From an uncultured Bacillus sp. (lineage in GTDB: Bacteria; Bacillota; Bacilli; Bacillales; DSM-1321), in the NCBI GenBank assembly GCA_934215995.1, contig CAKQBC010000049.1, forward strand, positions 1-11,251: a DNA stretch of 11,251 bases. The letters run 5' to 3'. Of this stretch, positions 1 to 6,733 are shown piece after piece. The notes beneath the pieces were generated by a model. That model saw only the letters and a program-made list of their open reading frames with translations. It ran no database searches and was not told the origin of the DNA. The position numbers and the translations under genes were made by a program. Position 1 is the first letter of the stretch. Every line of letters starts with the position of its first letter.

Positions 1-288
1 ATATTGGCGATCGCCGCCTTTATCTTATTCAGGATGAGTGTCCGTATCCAAGTCCATAAATTTTTCTTTGTGGCAACCATTTTAATTTATGTATTGGCAT
101 TCAAAATCATCGGTTCGAGCATTCACACATTGCAGCTGACCAACATACTGCCATCTACAGTCATCCATGAATTGCCGGTGATCAGCCAGATCGGTTTCTA
201 CCCGACACTTGAAACGATGGCCGGCCAACTCATTTTGATCCTTATCTATGCAGGGATAACTATCTATAATAAAAAGAAAAAACAATAA
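1..288 (+). CDS. FTR1-family iron permease (EfeU-like), C-terminal part
   Basis: This is the last 95 or so codons of a membrane protein whose start lies outside the window. The frame is open from base 1 and ends at TAA 286-288; the TTG at 4-6 is probably an internal Leu codon. Two hydrophobic spans are visible, one around the KFFFVATILIYVLAF stretch and one in the final 25 residues, followed by a lysine-rich tail (KKKKQ). The segment between them carries the FTR1/EfeU C-terminal pattern: a GSSIHTLQ helix end, an ILP turn and then GFYPTLET before the last helix. FTR1/EfeU proteins are ferrous/ferric iron permeases of the cytoplasmic membrane, often working with EfeO and EfeB. A good terminator follows, so this is the last gene of its transcript. 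The iron-binding REXXE motifs of the family would lie upstream and cannot be checked. Family assignment is by recognition of the C-terminal pattern only. Confidence 0.75.
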   Translation: MLAIAAFILFRMSVRIQVHKFFFVATILIYVLAFKIIGSSIHTLQLTNILPSTVIHELPVISQIGFYPTLETMAGQLILILIYAGITIYNKKKKQ

Positions 289-293
289 CGCTT

Positions 294-330
294 AAAACCC
301 TTGTCCTTTTTGGCAAGGGTTTTCGTTTAT
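294..330 (+). terminator. Rho-independent terminator after the FTR1-like gene
   Basis: A 10-bp perfect stem (AAAACCCTTG at 294-303 with CAAGGGTTTT at 314-323) encloses a 10-nt loop and is followed by a T-rich tail. It begins 5 nt after the stop codon of the permease. The A-rich left arm may let it work on the other strand too. Confidence 0.85.
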
Positions 331-462
331 TTCTCCAGCTTTCAACTTCTCCATCACCATTCTCTCAATGCCTTATCCGCTCTTAATCTTTTAATCAGAT
401 TTTTCAGGGCAGCCTATTCTCCAAACCTTTTGATTGCCAATGGTTATAAGTAAATTATACAG

Positions 463-487
463 AAAAAACCAACCATAAAGGTTGGCT
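463..487 (-). terminator. Terminator of yhbH
   Basis: On the minus strand a 6-bp stem (CCAACC 469-474 pairing with GGTTGG 480-485), 5-nt loop, is followed by six T residues (complement of 463-468). It lies about 20 nt beyond the yhbH stop codon. The 331-462 stretch to its left holds no gene that I can support. Confidence 0.75.
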
Positions 488-507
488 GAACACTTGAATA
501 TATTCCT

Positions 508-1680
508 CTAGACAGACATTTTATTGTCTTCTTTATGAAAGAAACTCTTCATTGCCTGAAACACATCGGCTTTCTGCTTCAAAATATAATAATAGAACTT
601 GTCATTATTGATATTCTTATAGGCGCTCATCAAGGTGCTGTGCCTGTTGTACTGGTTCACTTCTCCGTACCCGAACATATTGGATACCTTCATCAGCTCT
701 TCCACCAATTTTACGCAGCGGGCGTTATCGGAGGTCAGGTTGTCGCCATCGGAAAAATGGAACGGGTAAATATTGAATTTTTCCGGCTGGTATTTCTCAT
801 GAATGATTTCAAGTGACTTTTTATAGACTGACGAACAAATTGTCCCTCCGCTTTCCCCTTTAGAGAAGAAGTCTTCCTCTGATACAACCTTCGCCTCTGT
901 ATGATGGGCGATGAATTCGATATCCACAGTTTCATATTTCGTGCGCAAAAATCGGGTCATCCAGAAAAAGAAACTCCTTGCCATATACTTTTCCCATAGA
1001 CCCATACTTCCGCTTGTGTCCATCATCGCCAGCACAACCGCCTTTGAATCCGGCTTCATGATTTCATTCCAGGTTTTGAATTTCAGGTCTTCCTGTATGA
1101 TCGGGTGGAAGCCCGGCTTGCCTGACAATGCGTTCCTTTTGAAGGCCGTGACCATCGTTTTCTTTTTATCAATGTTGCCCATCAGGCCGGTCTTGCGGAT
1201 ATCATTGAATTCAATGTGGTCGATTGTATGCTCTGCCTGTTCCTTTCGTTTCAGGTTTGGCAATTCGAGCTGTTTGAATAAGGCCTCTTCTAGTTCCAGC
1301 AAGGAGACTTCTGCTTCATAGTAGTCTTCGCCTGCCTCGTCTCCGGCCCCCTGGCCTTTCCCGGCAGCTTTTTGGTCGCCTGAACTTCCCCTGGCGACGA
1401 CATCCCCTACTTGGCTGTCTCCCTCTCCCTGGCCTACATGTTTGTTTTTATCATAATTATAACGGATTTTAAATTCATCTAATGAACGGATCGGTATTTT
1501 AATGACATCTTTCCCATTGGACATGATGATGCTTTCATCTGAAATTAAGTCGGGCAAATTATTCTTGATCGCTTCCTGTACTTTTTCCTGATGCCTTTGC
1601 TGATCATCGAAGCCTTTGCGGTGGAGGGACCAATCTTCCTTGGAGATCACGAACTGATGGCTACTGTTGTCGGCGGACAT
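508..1680 (-). CDS. yhbH: Sporulation protein YhbH (DUF444 / YeaH family)
   Basis: The 390-residue product matches the YhbH/YeaH family in length and layout. Residues 85-120 form a Gly/Asp/Gln-rich low-complexity linker. The C-terminal half is a von Willebrand factor A-like fold: DTSGSMG at 221-227 is a MIDAS-type metal-binding motif, supported by GGT at 278-280 and DGDN at 311-314. The family works with the AAA+ kinase/protease PrkA (YeaG in E. coli, partner YeaH). In B. subtilis yhbH belongs to the sporulation programme and is reported in the sigma-E regulon. The ATG at 1680 is preceded by a strong AAGGAGGGG site about 6 nt upstream. It is transcribed on its own here, divergent from the yeeE-like gene, instead of directly after prkA. 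Function beyond partnership with PrkA is not settled. Confidence 0.93.
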   Translation of the reverse strand: MSADNSSHQFVISKEDWSLHRKGFDDQQRHQEKVQEAIKNNLPDLISDESIIMSNGKDVIKIPIRSLDEFKIRYNYDKNKHVGQGEGDSQVGDVVARGSSGDQKAAGKGQGAGDEAGEDYYEAEVSLLELEEALFKQLELPNLKRKEQAEHTIDHIEFNDIRKTGLMGNIDKKKTMVTAFKRNALSGKPGFHPIIQEDLKFKTWNEIMKPDSKAVVLAMMDTSGSMGLWEKYMARSFFFWMTRFLRTKYETVDIEFIAHHTEAKVVSEEDFFSKGESGGTICSSVYKKSLEIIHEKYQPEKFNIYPFHFSDGDNLTSDNARCVKLVEELMKVSNMFGYGEVNQYNRHSTLMSAYKNINNDKFYYYILKQKADVFQAMKSFFHKEDNKMSV

Positions 1681-1727
1681 GTCATTCCCCTCCTTCTTTT
1701 ATAATCAAGCTTACCTTTTACTACTTT

Positions 1728-1756
1728 ATCCTATGCTTAATTGTCAGATAATTTGC
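1728..1756 (-). promoter_or_regulatory. Weak candidate sigma-E-type promoter for yhbH
   Basis: On the minus strand CATAGGAT (1728-1735) resembles the sigma-E -10 element CATACANT, and GCAAATT (1750-1756) lies 14 nt upstream where a -35 element is expected. The -35 match is poor. It is supported mainly by the known sporulation control of yhbH in B. subtilis. Confidence 0.3.
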
Positions 1757-1814
1757 GGATTATTTGAGATTTGGTCTTTTGCCTATCCATTAACGGAAGT
1801 GAACTGTAGTTCCT

Positions 1815-1843
1815 TTGAATCATTTTTTGTTTAATCATAGTAA
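1815..1843 (+). promoter_or_regulatory. Candidate sigma-A promoter of the yeeE-tsuB operon
   Basis: TTGAAT (1815-1820) and TAGTAA (1838-1843) are separated by 17 nt, about 60 nt upstream of the start codon. An alternative pair, TTGTTT and TATGAA with a 16-nt spacer, overlaps it downstream. The leader between promoter and start codon also contains a direct repeat of TACATCA (1873-1879 and 1882-1888) of unknown meaning. Confidence 0.4.
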
Positions 1844-1902
1844 AACAATATGAATTATTGTATTATTACAAATACATCAAGTACATCAGGGGGTTAGTTC
1901 AG

Positions 1903-2961
1903 ATGATTTTCACCGGAATTTTATGCGGTTTACTGCTTGGCTTTGTGCTGCAGCGCGGCCGCTTTTGCATCGTTGGTGCATATAGAGATTTATTCATTAA
2001 TAAAAGCAGTAAAATGTTCCTTGCCACTTTCATCGTTATCGCCATCCAGAGCGTAGGGGTTTTTGCGATGGTCGGCACCGGGATGTTCTCTTTGCAGGCC
2101 GGGGCTTTCCCTTGGCTTGGAACAATGGTCGGAGGCATCATCTTCGGGATTGGGATGGTCCTTGCCGGAGGCTGTGCAACCGGTACTTGGTACCGTGCAG
2201 GCGAAGGCCTGATCGGCAGCTGGATCGCACTCTTCGGCTATATGCTGGGGGCTGCAATGACGAAATACGGCGTGCTTGAGCCTATTGGTGCAAAGATGTT
2301 ATCCTACCGGGCAAGTGATACGTATATCCATGAAACATTCAATGTGTCTCCATGGATATTGGTTGTTTTACTTACAGGGGTAGTCGGTTATTTCACGTGG
2401 AGGGAATTAAGGAAGCCAAAATTGAAGATATTCCGCATGAAGCCGAAAAAGACCGGCCTGGCACATATCTTATTCGAAAAATCATGGCATCCATTTGTCA
2501 CAGCCGCGCTGGTCGGCCTGATTGCCATCATAGCTTGGCCGCTTAGCGTTGCAACCGGCCGGATTCACGGGCTCGGCATTACGACTCCATCCGCTAACAC
2601 CCTGTCATTCCTTGTGACGGGAGACGGCGCTCTGATCGATTGGGGCGTAATGCTTGTATTCGGGATTCTGCTTGGTTCCTATATTGCGGCAAAAGGATCT
2701 GGTGAATTCCGTTTCCGCCTTCCGGATAAAAAAACGTTGGGCAACAATGCAATCGGCGGTTTAACAATGGGCTTCGGCGCCAGCATAGCCGGGGGCTGCA
2801 CAATCGGGAACGGACTTGTGAACTCTGCGATTTTCACCTGGCAGGGATGGGCGGCAATCATATTCTTCCTTTTGGGAACTTACATCGCCGTCTATTTCAC
2901 GATTATCCGTCCGAACAAAAAGGCCCAATCATCAATCAGCAGTGAAGCTGCGACTTCTTAA
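1903..2961 (+). CDS. YeeE/YedE-family thiosulfate transporter (TsuA-like)
   Basis: The 352-residue product is a highly hydrophobic polytopic membrane protein of the YeeE/YedE (TsuA) family, which imports thiosulfate through a pathway of conserved cysteines. Visible motifs are GRFC with Cys22, AGGCATGTWYRAGEG with Cys91, and AGGCTIGNG with Cys299. These are the three cysteines expected from the family, and the two half-repeats around GGC are characteristic. The start chosen is ATG 1903 rather than the in-frame TTG at 1858, because CAGGGGG (1887-1893) lies at a proper distance and family members begin with a short hydrophobic run just before QRGRFC. The TusA-like gene follows 27 nt downstream, the usual YeeE-YeeD arrangement. 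Some relatives carry selenium or other sulfur compounds, so substrate is inferred from the family and the partner gene. Confidence 0.88.
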   Translation: MIFTGILCGLLLGFVLQRGRFCIVGAYRDLFINKSSKMFLATFIVIAIQSVGVFAMVGTGMFSLQAGAFPWLGTMVGGIIFGIGMVLAGGCATGTWYRAGEGLIGSWIALFGYMLGAAMTKYGVLEPIGAKMLSYRASDTYIHETFNVSPWILVVLLTGVVGYFTWRELRKPKLKIFRMKPKKTGLAHILFEKSWHPFVTAALVGLIAIIAWPLSVATGRIHGLGITTPSANTLSFLVTGDGALIDWGVMLVFGILLGSYIAAKGSGEFRFRLPDKKTLGNNAIGGLTMGFGASIAGGCTIGNGLVNSAIFTWQGWAAIIFFLLGTYIAVYFTIIRPNKKAQSSISSEAATS

Positions 2962-2988
2962 TTTTTTAAATAACAGGGGGATTTACTA

Positions 2989-3216
2989 ATGGCAAAAGTA
3001 TTGGAAACAACAGGTATGGTTTGTCCCTTCCCATTGGTGGAAGCGAAAAAAGCAATCGCAGAGATTGCGGTCGGTGAAGAACTGATCATCAACTTCGACT
3101 GTACACAGGCAACCGAAAGCATCCCAGAATGGGCTGCACGGGAAGGCCATGAAGTGACAGACTTTGAGCAGACAAGTGAAGCACAGTGGAAAATCGTTGT
3201 CCAAAGAGGCAAATAA
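2989..3216 (+). CDS. TusA/SirA-like sulfur carrier (YeeD/TsuB-like)
   Basis: A 75-residue protein with the TusA/SirA/YeeD signature: a short beta strand, then the CPFP form of the CPxP motif with Cys12, followed by the helix PLVEAKKAIAEI. Length is normal for the family. Cys12 would carry the sulfane sulfur or react with thiosulfate delivered by the adjacent transporter; YeeD/TsuB proteins are required for thiosulfate uptake through YeeE/TsuA in characterised systems. ATG 2989 is preceded by CAGGGGG, the same Shine-Dalgarno type as the transporter gene, and the two genes are 27 nt apart, so they form one operon that ends at a strong terminator. A role as a tRNA thiolation TusA is less likely in this context. 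Confidence 0.88.
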   Translation: MAKVLETTGMVCPFPLVEAKKAIAEIAVGEELIINFDCTQATESIPEWAAREGHEVTDFEQTSEAQWKIVVQRGK

Positions 3217-3224
3217 GGCACTAA

Positions 3225-3272
3225 ACAAAAAAATGGATCCGGTCATCGTGAGCGGGTCCATTCTTTTGTTTG
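3225..3272 (+). terminator. Bidirectional terminator between the tsuB-like gene and the convergent small gene
   Basis: ATGGATCC (3233-3240) pairs with GGGTCCAT (3254-3261) with one G-U pair. It is flanked by an A-rich run on the left and TTCTTTTGTTT on the right. The flanks extend the stem and provide T tracts for both strands, fitting the convergent genes ending at 3216 and 3280. Confidence 0.85.
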
Positions 3273-3279
3273 CTGCTAT

Positions 3280-3504
3280 TTACAGGAGCTTTTTCTGGTC
3301 GGTATATTCAAGCTCCATCTTTTTCAGCTCTAATTTCAGCTTTTCCGTTTCCGCGATAAAGTTTTGCTGTTTCAGCCTTTCCAGTTCCACTTGATCCTTC
3401 AGCATTTGTCCCTTTAATTTCGTCTGTTTCTGAAAGTGGGTAGTGAGCAGGGCTGTGATTGGAATGGCAGTTCCCAGCACAATAGCAGTGATTGGTATGA
3501 GCAT
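3280..3504 (-). CDS. Small membrane-anchored coiled-coil protein, unknown function
   Basis: This gene encodes 74 residues that I do not assign to a named family. Residues 2-22 (IPITAIVLGTAIPITALL) form one hydrophobic helix. Residues 25-72 are charged, rich in Lys, Glu, Leu and Gln, with a heptad-like pattern predicting a coiled coil. The layout resembles a PspB-like or scaffold-type small membrane protein with a cytoplasmic helix, but no specific homology is claimed. ATG 3504 has an AAAGGAGGG site 5 nt upstream, and a near-consensus sigma-A promoter lies 46-75 nt upstream, so it is probably expressed in growing cells from its own promoter. It ends at a shared bidirectional terminator. The strong signals make it a real gene despite its size. 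Confidence 0.75.
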   Translation of the reverse strand: MLIPITAIVLGTAIPITALLTTHFQKQTKLKGQMLKDQVELERLKQQNFIAETEKLKLELKKMELEYTDQKKLL

Positions 3505-3549
3505 CGATTCCCTCCTTTACTGTAAACAATAATATGTACTGTTACCTAC

Positions 3550-3578
3550 ATTATAACCGCCGTTCCATCTTTATCCAA
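3550..3578 (-). promoter_or_regulatory. Sigma-A promoter of the 74-residue membrane protein gene
   Basis: On the minus strand TTGGAT (plus 3573-3578) and a consensus TATAAT (plus 3550-3555) are separated by exactly 17 nt and lie just upstream of the Shine-Dalgarno site of the small gene. This is the clearest housekeeping promoter in the window. Confidence 0.75.
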
Positions 3579-3613
3579 TACCCTTCACTATTCTTACAGC
3601 CTCCTTGGCAAAT

Positions 3614-3640
3614 AAAAAAAAGCGCCTCCAGGGCGCTTTT
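3614..3640 (-). terminator. Terminator of the 58-residue protein gene
   Basis: On the minus strand a 9-bp perfect stem (AAAAGCGCC arm 3618-3626 with 3632-3640), 5-nt loop, is followed by a run of T residues (complement of 3614-3621). The stem begins at the last base of the stop codon, so stop and terminator touch. Confidence 0.85.
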
Positions 3641-3816
3641 TATCTCCTATCCTGCTTCGGGTCTGAGTCCAGGTTCCTTTCCCTCTTCAGTTCTTCGTTG
3701 GTCGGCATCTTGTTCATCTGCTTGCTCAGCATTTCTACTTCTTCCATATCCTTTGCCATCGAGCTGTTTTCCGGCACTCTTTCATTGTTGACGGAATCCT
3801 TTGTCATGTTTTTCAT
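3640..3816 (-). CDS. Small hydrophilic acidic/basic protein, unknown function, probable stress gene
   Basis: The product is 58 residues of charged sequence without hydrophobic segments, starting MKNMTKDSV and ending DPKQDRR; I do not recognise a family. Central residues (KDMEEVEMLSKQMNKM) could form an amphipathic helix. The start was set at ATG 3816 because AAGGAG lies 8 nt upstream; the in-frame ATG two codons earlier is too close to that site, and an upstream TTG at 3861 overlaps the promoter. A sigma-B-like promoter (GTTTAC, 14 nt, GGGAAA) sits in the 68-nt gap after prkA, and a tight terminator overlaps the stop codon, giving a complete monocistronic unit. The gene may respond to general stress; function is unknown. 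Confidence 0.7.
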   Translation of the reverse strand: MKNMTKDSVNNERVPENSSMAKDMEEVEMLSKQMNKMPTNEELKRERNLDSDPKQDRR

Positions 3817-3848
3817 TTCCATCTCTCCTTGCACCGTATTATCTATCT

Positions 3849-3874
3849 TTTCCCAATGCAAGCATTTTGTAAAC
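3849..3874 (-). promoter_or_regulatory. Sigma-B-like promoter of the 58-residue protein gene
   Basis: On the minus strand GTTTAC (plus 3869-3874) and GGGAAA (plus 3849-3854) are separated by 14 nt. This matches the B. subtilis sigma-B consensus GTTTAA-N12-15-GGGWAW with one mismatch in the -35 element. It lies about 20 nt upstream of the Shine-Dalgarno site of the small gene. Confidence 0.6.
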
Positions 3875-3884
3875 TTTTCCGGTA

Positions 3885-5780
3885 TCAGCGATTCAATAGG
3901 CTGCCGACGTAGCGGAGCAGCTCATTCGCTGATGCCGTGCTGTACCCATGCTCATCCACTAGCCTTGCCACTACTTCATTGATCTTTTTCAATTGTTCCT
4001 CATTCGGCGTTTTGCTCGAAGTGGTGATTTTCACAACATCCTTCAGGTCAGCAAACAACTTTTTCTGGATCGCTTCCCGCAGCCTGTCATGTGAATTGTA
4101 GTCAAACCGCTTCCCTTTTCGCGCATAAGCGGAAATACGGATAAGAATCTCTTCTCTGAACGCCTTTTTGGCATTTTCGGATATGCCGATCTGTTCTTCG
4201 ATCGAGCGCATCAGTTTCTCGTCCGGCGTTATTTCTTCTCCTGTCAACGGATCGCGCAGCTTCGATTTATTGCAGAAGGCCTCCACATTATCCAAATAAT
4301 TGTCCATCAGCGTCTTCGCTGATTCCTCATATGAATATACAAATGCTTTCTGCACTTCCTTCTTCGCGATCGAGTCGTATTCCTTGCGGGCAAGCGATAT
4401 ATAATTCAAATATTTGTCCCGCATCTCGCTAGTGATTGATGGATGCTGGTCGAACCCTTCCTTAAGGCTCCTCAATACATCCAGAGCGTTGATGGAAGCC
4501 ACTTCCTTGCGGATGATTGTGGATGATATCCGGTTGATGACATAGCGCGGATCCACCCCCGACATCCCTTCATCCTGATATTCTTTCTTCAGCTCATCCA
4601 CATCGGCAGAATTGAATCCTTCCACATTCTCCCCGTCATAAAGGCGCATTTTCTTCACAAGGTCGATATCGCCTTTTTTCGGTTCCTTCAGGCGCGTAAG
4701 AATCGTGAACATGGCCGCCACCCGCAGTGTATGTGGAGCGATATGAACATTACGAACATCGCTTTCGCCGATCATCTTTTCATAAATGTGCTCTTCCTGG
4801 CTGACCATCAGATTATACGGCACAGGCATGACGATGATCCGCGAATGCAGCGCCTCGTTCTTTTTGTTCGCTATAAATGAACGGTACTCCGTTTCGTTTG
4901 TATGTGCCAAAATAAGCTCATCAGCGGAGATCAACGCGAATCTTCCCGCTTTAAAATTGCCTTCCTGCGTTAAGGAAAGCAGATGCCATAAGAATTTCTC
5001 ATCGCATTTCAGCATTTCCTGGAATTCCATAACCCCGCGGTTTGCTTTATTCAGCTCCCCGTCAAACCGGTAAGCCCGCGGATCAGATTCTGAGCCGAAC
5101 TCGGCGATTGTCGAGAAATCGATGCTCCCTGTCAAATCGGCAATGTCCTGCGACTTCGGATCTGATGGGCTGAACGTCCCGATCCCTACCCTCTTGTCTT
5201 CCGATAGAAAGATTCGTTCCACAAGAACATCCTCGATCCGGCCGCCATATTCCTCTTCAAGCCTCATCATATTAAGCGGCGACAGGTTTCCTTCAATCCG
5301 GATACCGTACTCGTCGAAAAAATCACCCCTGAGGTGCTGCGGAATCAAATGGAGGGGATCTTCATGCATCGGGCAGTTCTTTATTGCAAAAATCGCCCCG
5401 TTATCCGTCAGGGAATATTGCTCCATTCCTCTTTTAATCATGCTCACCAAGGTCGATTTACCACCGCCGACCGGCCCCATCAGCAACAGAATGCGTTTCC
5501 TGACATCAAGCCTTTTGGCAGCCGGGTGAAAATACTCTTCAACAAGCCTTTCCAATGAATCTTCAAGACCGAATAATTGATCGCTGAAAAACTGATACTC
5601 ATTCTTTCCATTGACTGTTTCAATACCGGCATCCTTAATCATATTGTACACACGCGAATGGGCGGATTGCGCGATATGCGGCTTCTCTTTTATAAGCTCC
5701 AGATAATCTGCGAAGGTGCCTTCCCATTTCAGTTTCTGCTCTTCTTCCCTATGTCTCTCAATCTTGCGTAATATATCCAT
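3885..5780 (-). CDS. prkA: PrkA AAA+ serine protein kinase / ATP-dependent protease family
   Basis: The 631-residue product is full length for PrkA (YeaG in E. coli). The N-terminal half is an AAA+ domain with the Walker A sequence GPVGGGKST at residues 102-110 (Lys109 in the P loop). The C-terminal part is the PrkA-specific region, helical and highly charged. B. subtilis PrkA was described as a serine kinase and later as an AAA+ protease that promotes sporulation; it works with YhbH and is functionally linked to SpoVR. ATG 5780 is preceded by GGGGGAGG 8 nt upstream. It is cytoplasmic or coat-associated, with no signal peptide. A sigma-E-like promoter lies 40-70 nt upstream. Unlike in B. subtilis, yhbH does not follow immediately; two small genes and an opposite-strand operon intervene. 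Whether kinase or protease activity matters in vivo cannot be told from sequence. Confidence 0.96.
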   Translation of the reverse strand: MDILRKIERHREEEQKLKWEGTFADYLELIKEKPHIAQSAHSRVYNMIKDAGIETVNGKNEYQFFSDQLFGLEDSLERLVEEYFHPAAKRLDVRKRILLLMGPVGGGKSTLVSMIKRGMEQYSLTDNGAIFAIKNCPMHEDPLHLIPQHLRGDFFDEYGIRIEGNLSPLNMMRLEEEYGGRIEDVLVERIFLSEDKRVGIGTFSPSDPKSQDIADLTGSIDFSTIAEFGSESDPRAYRFDGELNKANRGVMEFQEMLKCDEKFLWHLLSLTQEGNFKAGRFALISADELILAHTNETEYRSFIANKKNEALHSRIIVMPVPYNLMVSQEEHIYEKMIGESDVRNVHIAPHTLRVAAMFTILTRLKEPKKGDIDLVKKMRLYDGENVEGFNSADVDELKKEYQDEGMSGVDPRYVINRISSTIIRKEVASINALDVLRSLKEGFDQHPSITSEMRDKYLNYISLARKEYDSIAKKEVQKAFVYSYEESAKTLMDNYLDNVEAFCNKSKLRDPLTGEEITPDEKLMRSIEEQIGISENAKKAFREEILIRISAYARKGKRFDYNSHDRLREAIQKKLFADLKDVVKITTSSKTPNEEQLKKINEVVARLVDEHGYSTASANELLRYVGSLLNR

Positions 5781-5819
5781 CCAAGGAACCTCCCCCTGTT
5801 TTTCAGAGATGCTTTTTCT

Positions 5820-5848
5820 ACTTTATGCAGGATGGGACGTAATGATGA
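5820..5848 (-). promoter_or_regulatory. Candidate sigma-E promoter of prkA
   Basis: On the minus strand TCATCAT (plus 5842-5848) and CATAAAGT (plus 5820-5827) are separated by 14 nt. The -10 element matches CATACANT at all but one position, and the -35 element shares most of the TCATATT-type consensus. The expected transcript start is about 30 nt upstream of the prkA start codon, and the promoter type fits the reported mother-cell expression of prkA. Confidence 0.5.
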
Positions 5849-5956
5849 TAGCCCATAAGCTTGTCAGCAGGAAAAAGCCGATGGGGCTAAAGAGGAGAAA
5901 ATTTATTTTTCCTGTTGAGCGGGAAATAAAATCGGATTGTTCGATAAAAATCCACA

Positions 5957-5992
5957 GTTTTCCTTTAATAATCAAGGGTAATTATATATAAT
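5957..5992 (+). promoter_or_regulatory. Promoter region of the 30-residue micropeptide gene
   Basis: Two overlapping promoter-like arrangements are visible. A sigma-A form has TTTAAT (5964-5969), 17 nt and a consensus TATAAT (5987-5992). A sigma-B form has GTTTTC (5957-5962), 13 nt and GGGTAA (5976-5981). Which is used cannot be decided here, but either would start transcription shortly before the strong Shine-Dalgarno site at 6031. Confidence 0.5.
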
Positions 5993-6045
5993 GGGATTAT
6001 ATGAAATAATTGGAACTTAAGGAGACAACAAAGGAGGATTTTTTC

Positions 6046-6138
6046 ATGGGCATGACTTTAATCATCTTAGTCGGCATTGCTTTCCTTACCGCCATCTTCA
6101 CATCCGGATACAACGACAAACCAGGCGTAAAAAAATAA
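6046..6138 (+). CDS. 30-residue single-span membrane micropeptide, unknown function
   Basis: A short gene encodes 30 residues starting MGMTLIILVG and ending DKPGVKK. Residues 4-19 are a single hydrophobic helix, followed by a polar, lysine-ending tail (SGYNDKPGVKK). Support is from signals and not from length: AAGGAGGA at 6031-6038 is 7 nt from ATG 6046, a TATAAT-containing promoter lies upstream, and a 9-bp stem terminator starts 17 nt after the stop. A second AAGGAG at 6019-6024 has no start codon at a useful distance. Size and shape recall small Bacillus membrane regulators, but I know no homolog and assign no function. It is divergent from prkA, so a link to sporulation or stress is only a guess from position. 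Confidence 0.7.
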   Translation: MGMTLIILVGIAFLTAIFTSGYNDKPGVKK

Positions 6139-6154
6139 CAATCCCGATATACAT

Positions 6155-6188
6155 AAGGACAGGCCCATTCGGACCTGTCCTTTCGTCT
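6155..6188 (+). terminator. Terminator after the micropeptide gene
   Basis: AAGGACAGG (6155-6163) pairs perfectly with CCTGTCCTT (6174-6182) around a 10-nt loop. The T tract after it (CTTTCGTCTG) is weak. It separates the micropeptide gene from the convergent CBS-domain gene. Confidence 0.65.
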
Positions 6189-6243
6189 GTCCATAGGCCT
6201 GATTCACTGATACAGGCATGATAAGACGCTTTCTTCCTGCATA

Positions 6244-6675
6244 TTAATGATGCAATTCGCCATGGCATTCCGATATCTCGCTCAGTGCTTTGCTCGCGTT
6301 TTCAGAAAACACTTCACGGACGGCGATATCTCCCAATGAAACTATTCCGACCAGTCTTTTCCCATCTACTACAGGCAGGCGGCGGATTTGTTTGGCCGCC
6401 ATCAGTTCTGCAGCTGCGTCTACGCTGGAAGCCGGTGTGATTGTGACTAGGCTGCTGCTCATTATTTCCGTCACTCTTGTGGAACCAGGATGCTTGCTTG
6501 CGACACCCCTGATTGCTATATCCCTGTCAGTGATCATCCCGATCACTTCTCCTTCGAGGCAAATCGGGACGGCACCGATATCATGCTCTTTCATCTTCAG
6601 GGCTACTTCATATACATTATCCTTAGGCGTACAATAATGAATGTCTTTGGACATGACATCTTCTACCTTTTGCAT
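6244..6675 (-). CDS. Tandem CBS-domain protein (YhcV-like)
   Basis: The 143-residue product consists almost entirely of two CBS domains, about residues 7-58 and 70-122. Typical strand-turn motifs are GMITDRDIA near 46-54 and GIVSLGDIA at 110-118, each ending a domain, and IRRLPVVD at 97-104 begins the last strands of the second. Such stand-alone CBS pairs form dimers that bind adenine nucleotides (AMP, ATP and relatives) and act as energy or signalling sensors. It resembles B. subtilis YhcV in length and composition. ATG 6675 has AAAGGAGAG about 8 nt upstream. The gene is monocistronic, converging on the micropeptide terminator; a weak sigma-B-like promoter is upstream. The bound ligand and partner are unknown. 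Confidence 0.88.
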   Translation of the reverse strand: MQKVEDVMSKDIHYCTPKDNVYEVALKMKEHDIGAVPICLEGEVIGMITDRDIAIRGVASKHPGSTRVTEIMSSSLVTITPASSVDAAAELMAAKQIRRLPVVDGKRLVGIVSLGDIAVREVFSENASKALSEISECHGELHH

Positions 6676-6733
6676 AGCAGTCTCTCCTTTTCATTTCTGT
6701 TTAGTTTTTTCTGGCTTTCCCTTTTTATGCATA

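Noticed and set aside
1873..1888. Direct repeat TACATCA in the yeeE leader
   Set aside because: Only two 7-nt copies; too short to separate from chance and no matching regulator is known to me.
1858..1902. Upstream TTG start extending the YeeE-like protein by 15 residues
   Set aside because: No Shine-Dalgarno site precedes it, the added residues (YYYKYIKYIRG) are unlike family N-termini, and ATG 1903 has CAGGGGG at good spacing.
3817..3861. TTG-started extension of the 58-residue protein to 73 residues
   Set aside because: The extension overlaps the -10 side of the sigma-B-like promoter and has no ribosome site; AAGGAG before ATG 3816 marks the start.
5843..5991. 49-codon plus-strand frame in the prkA leader
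   Set aside because: No ribosome binding site, it overlaps the prkA promoter and the micropeptide promoter, and its lysine-rich content follows from A-rich sequence.
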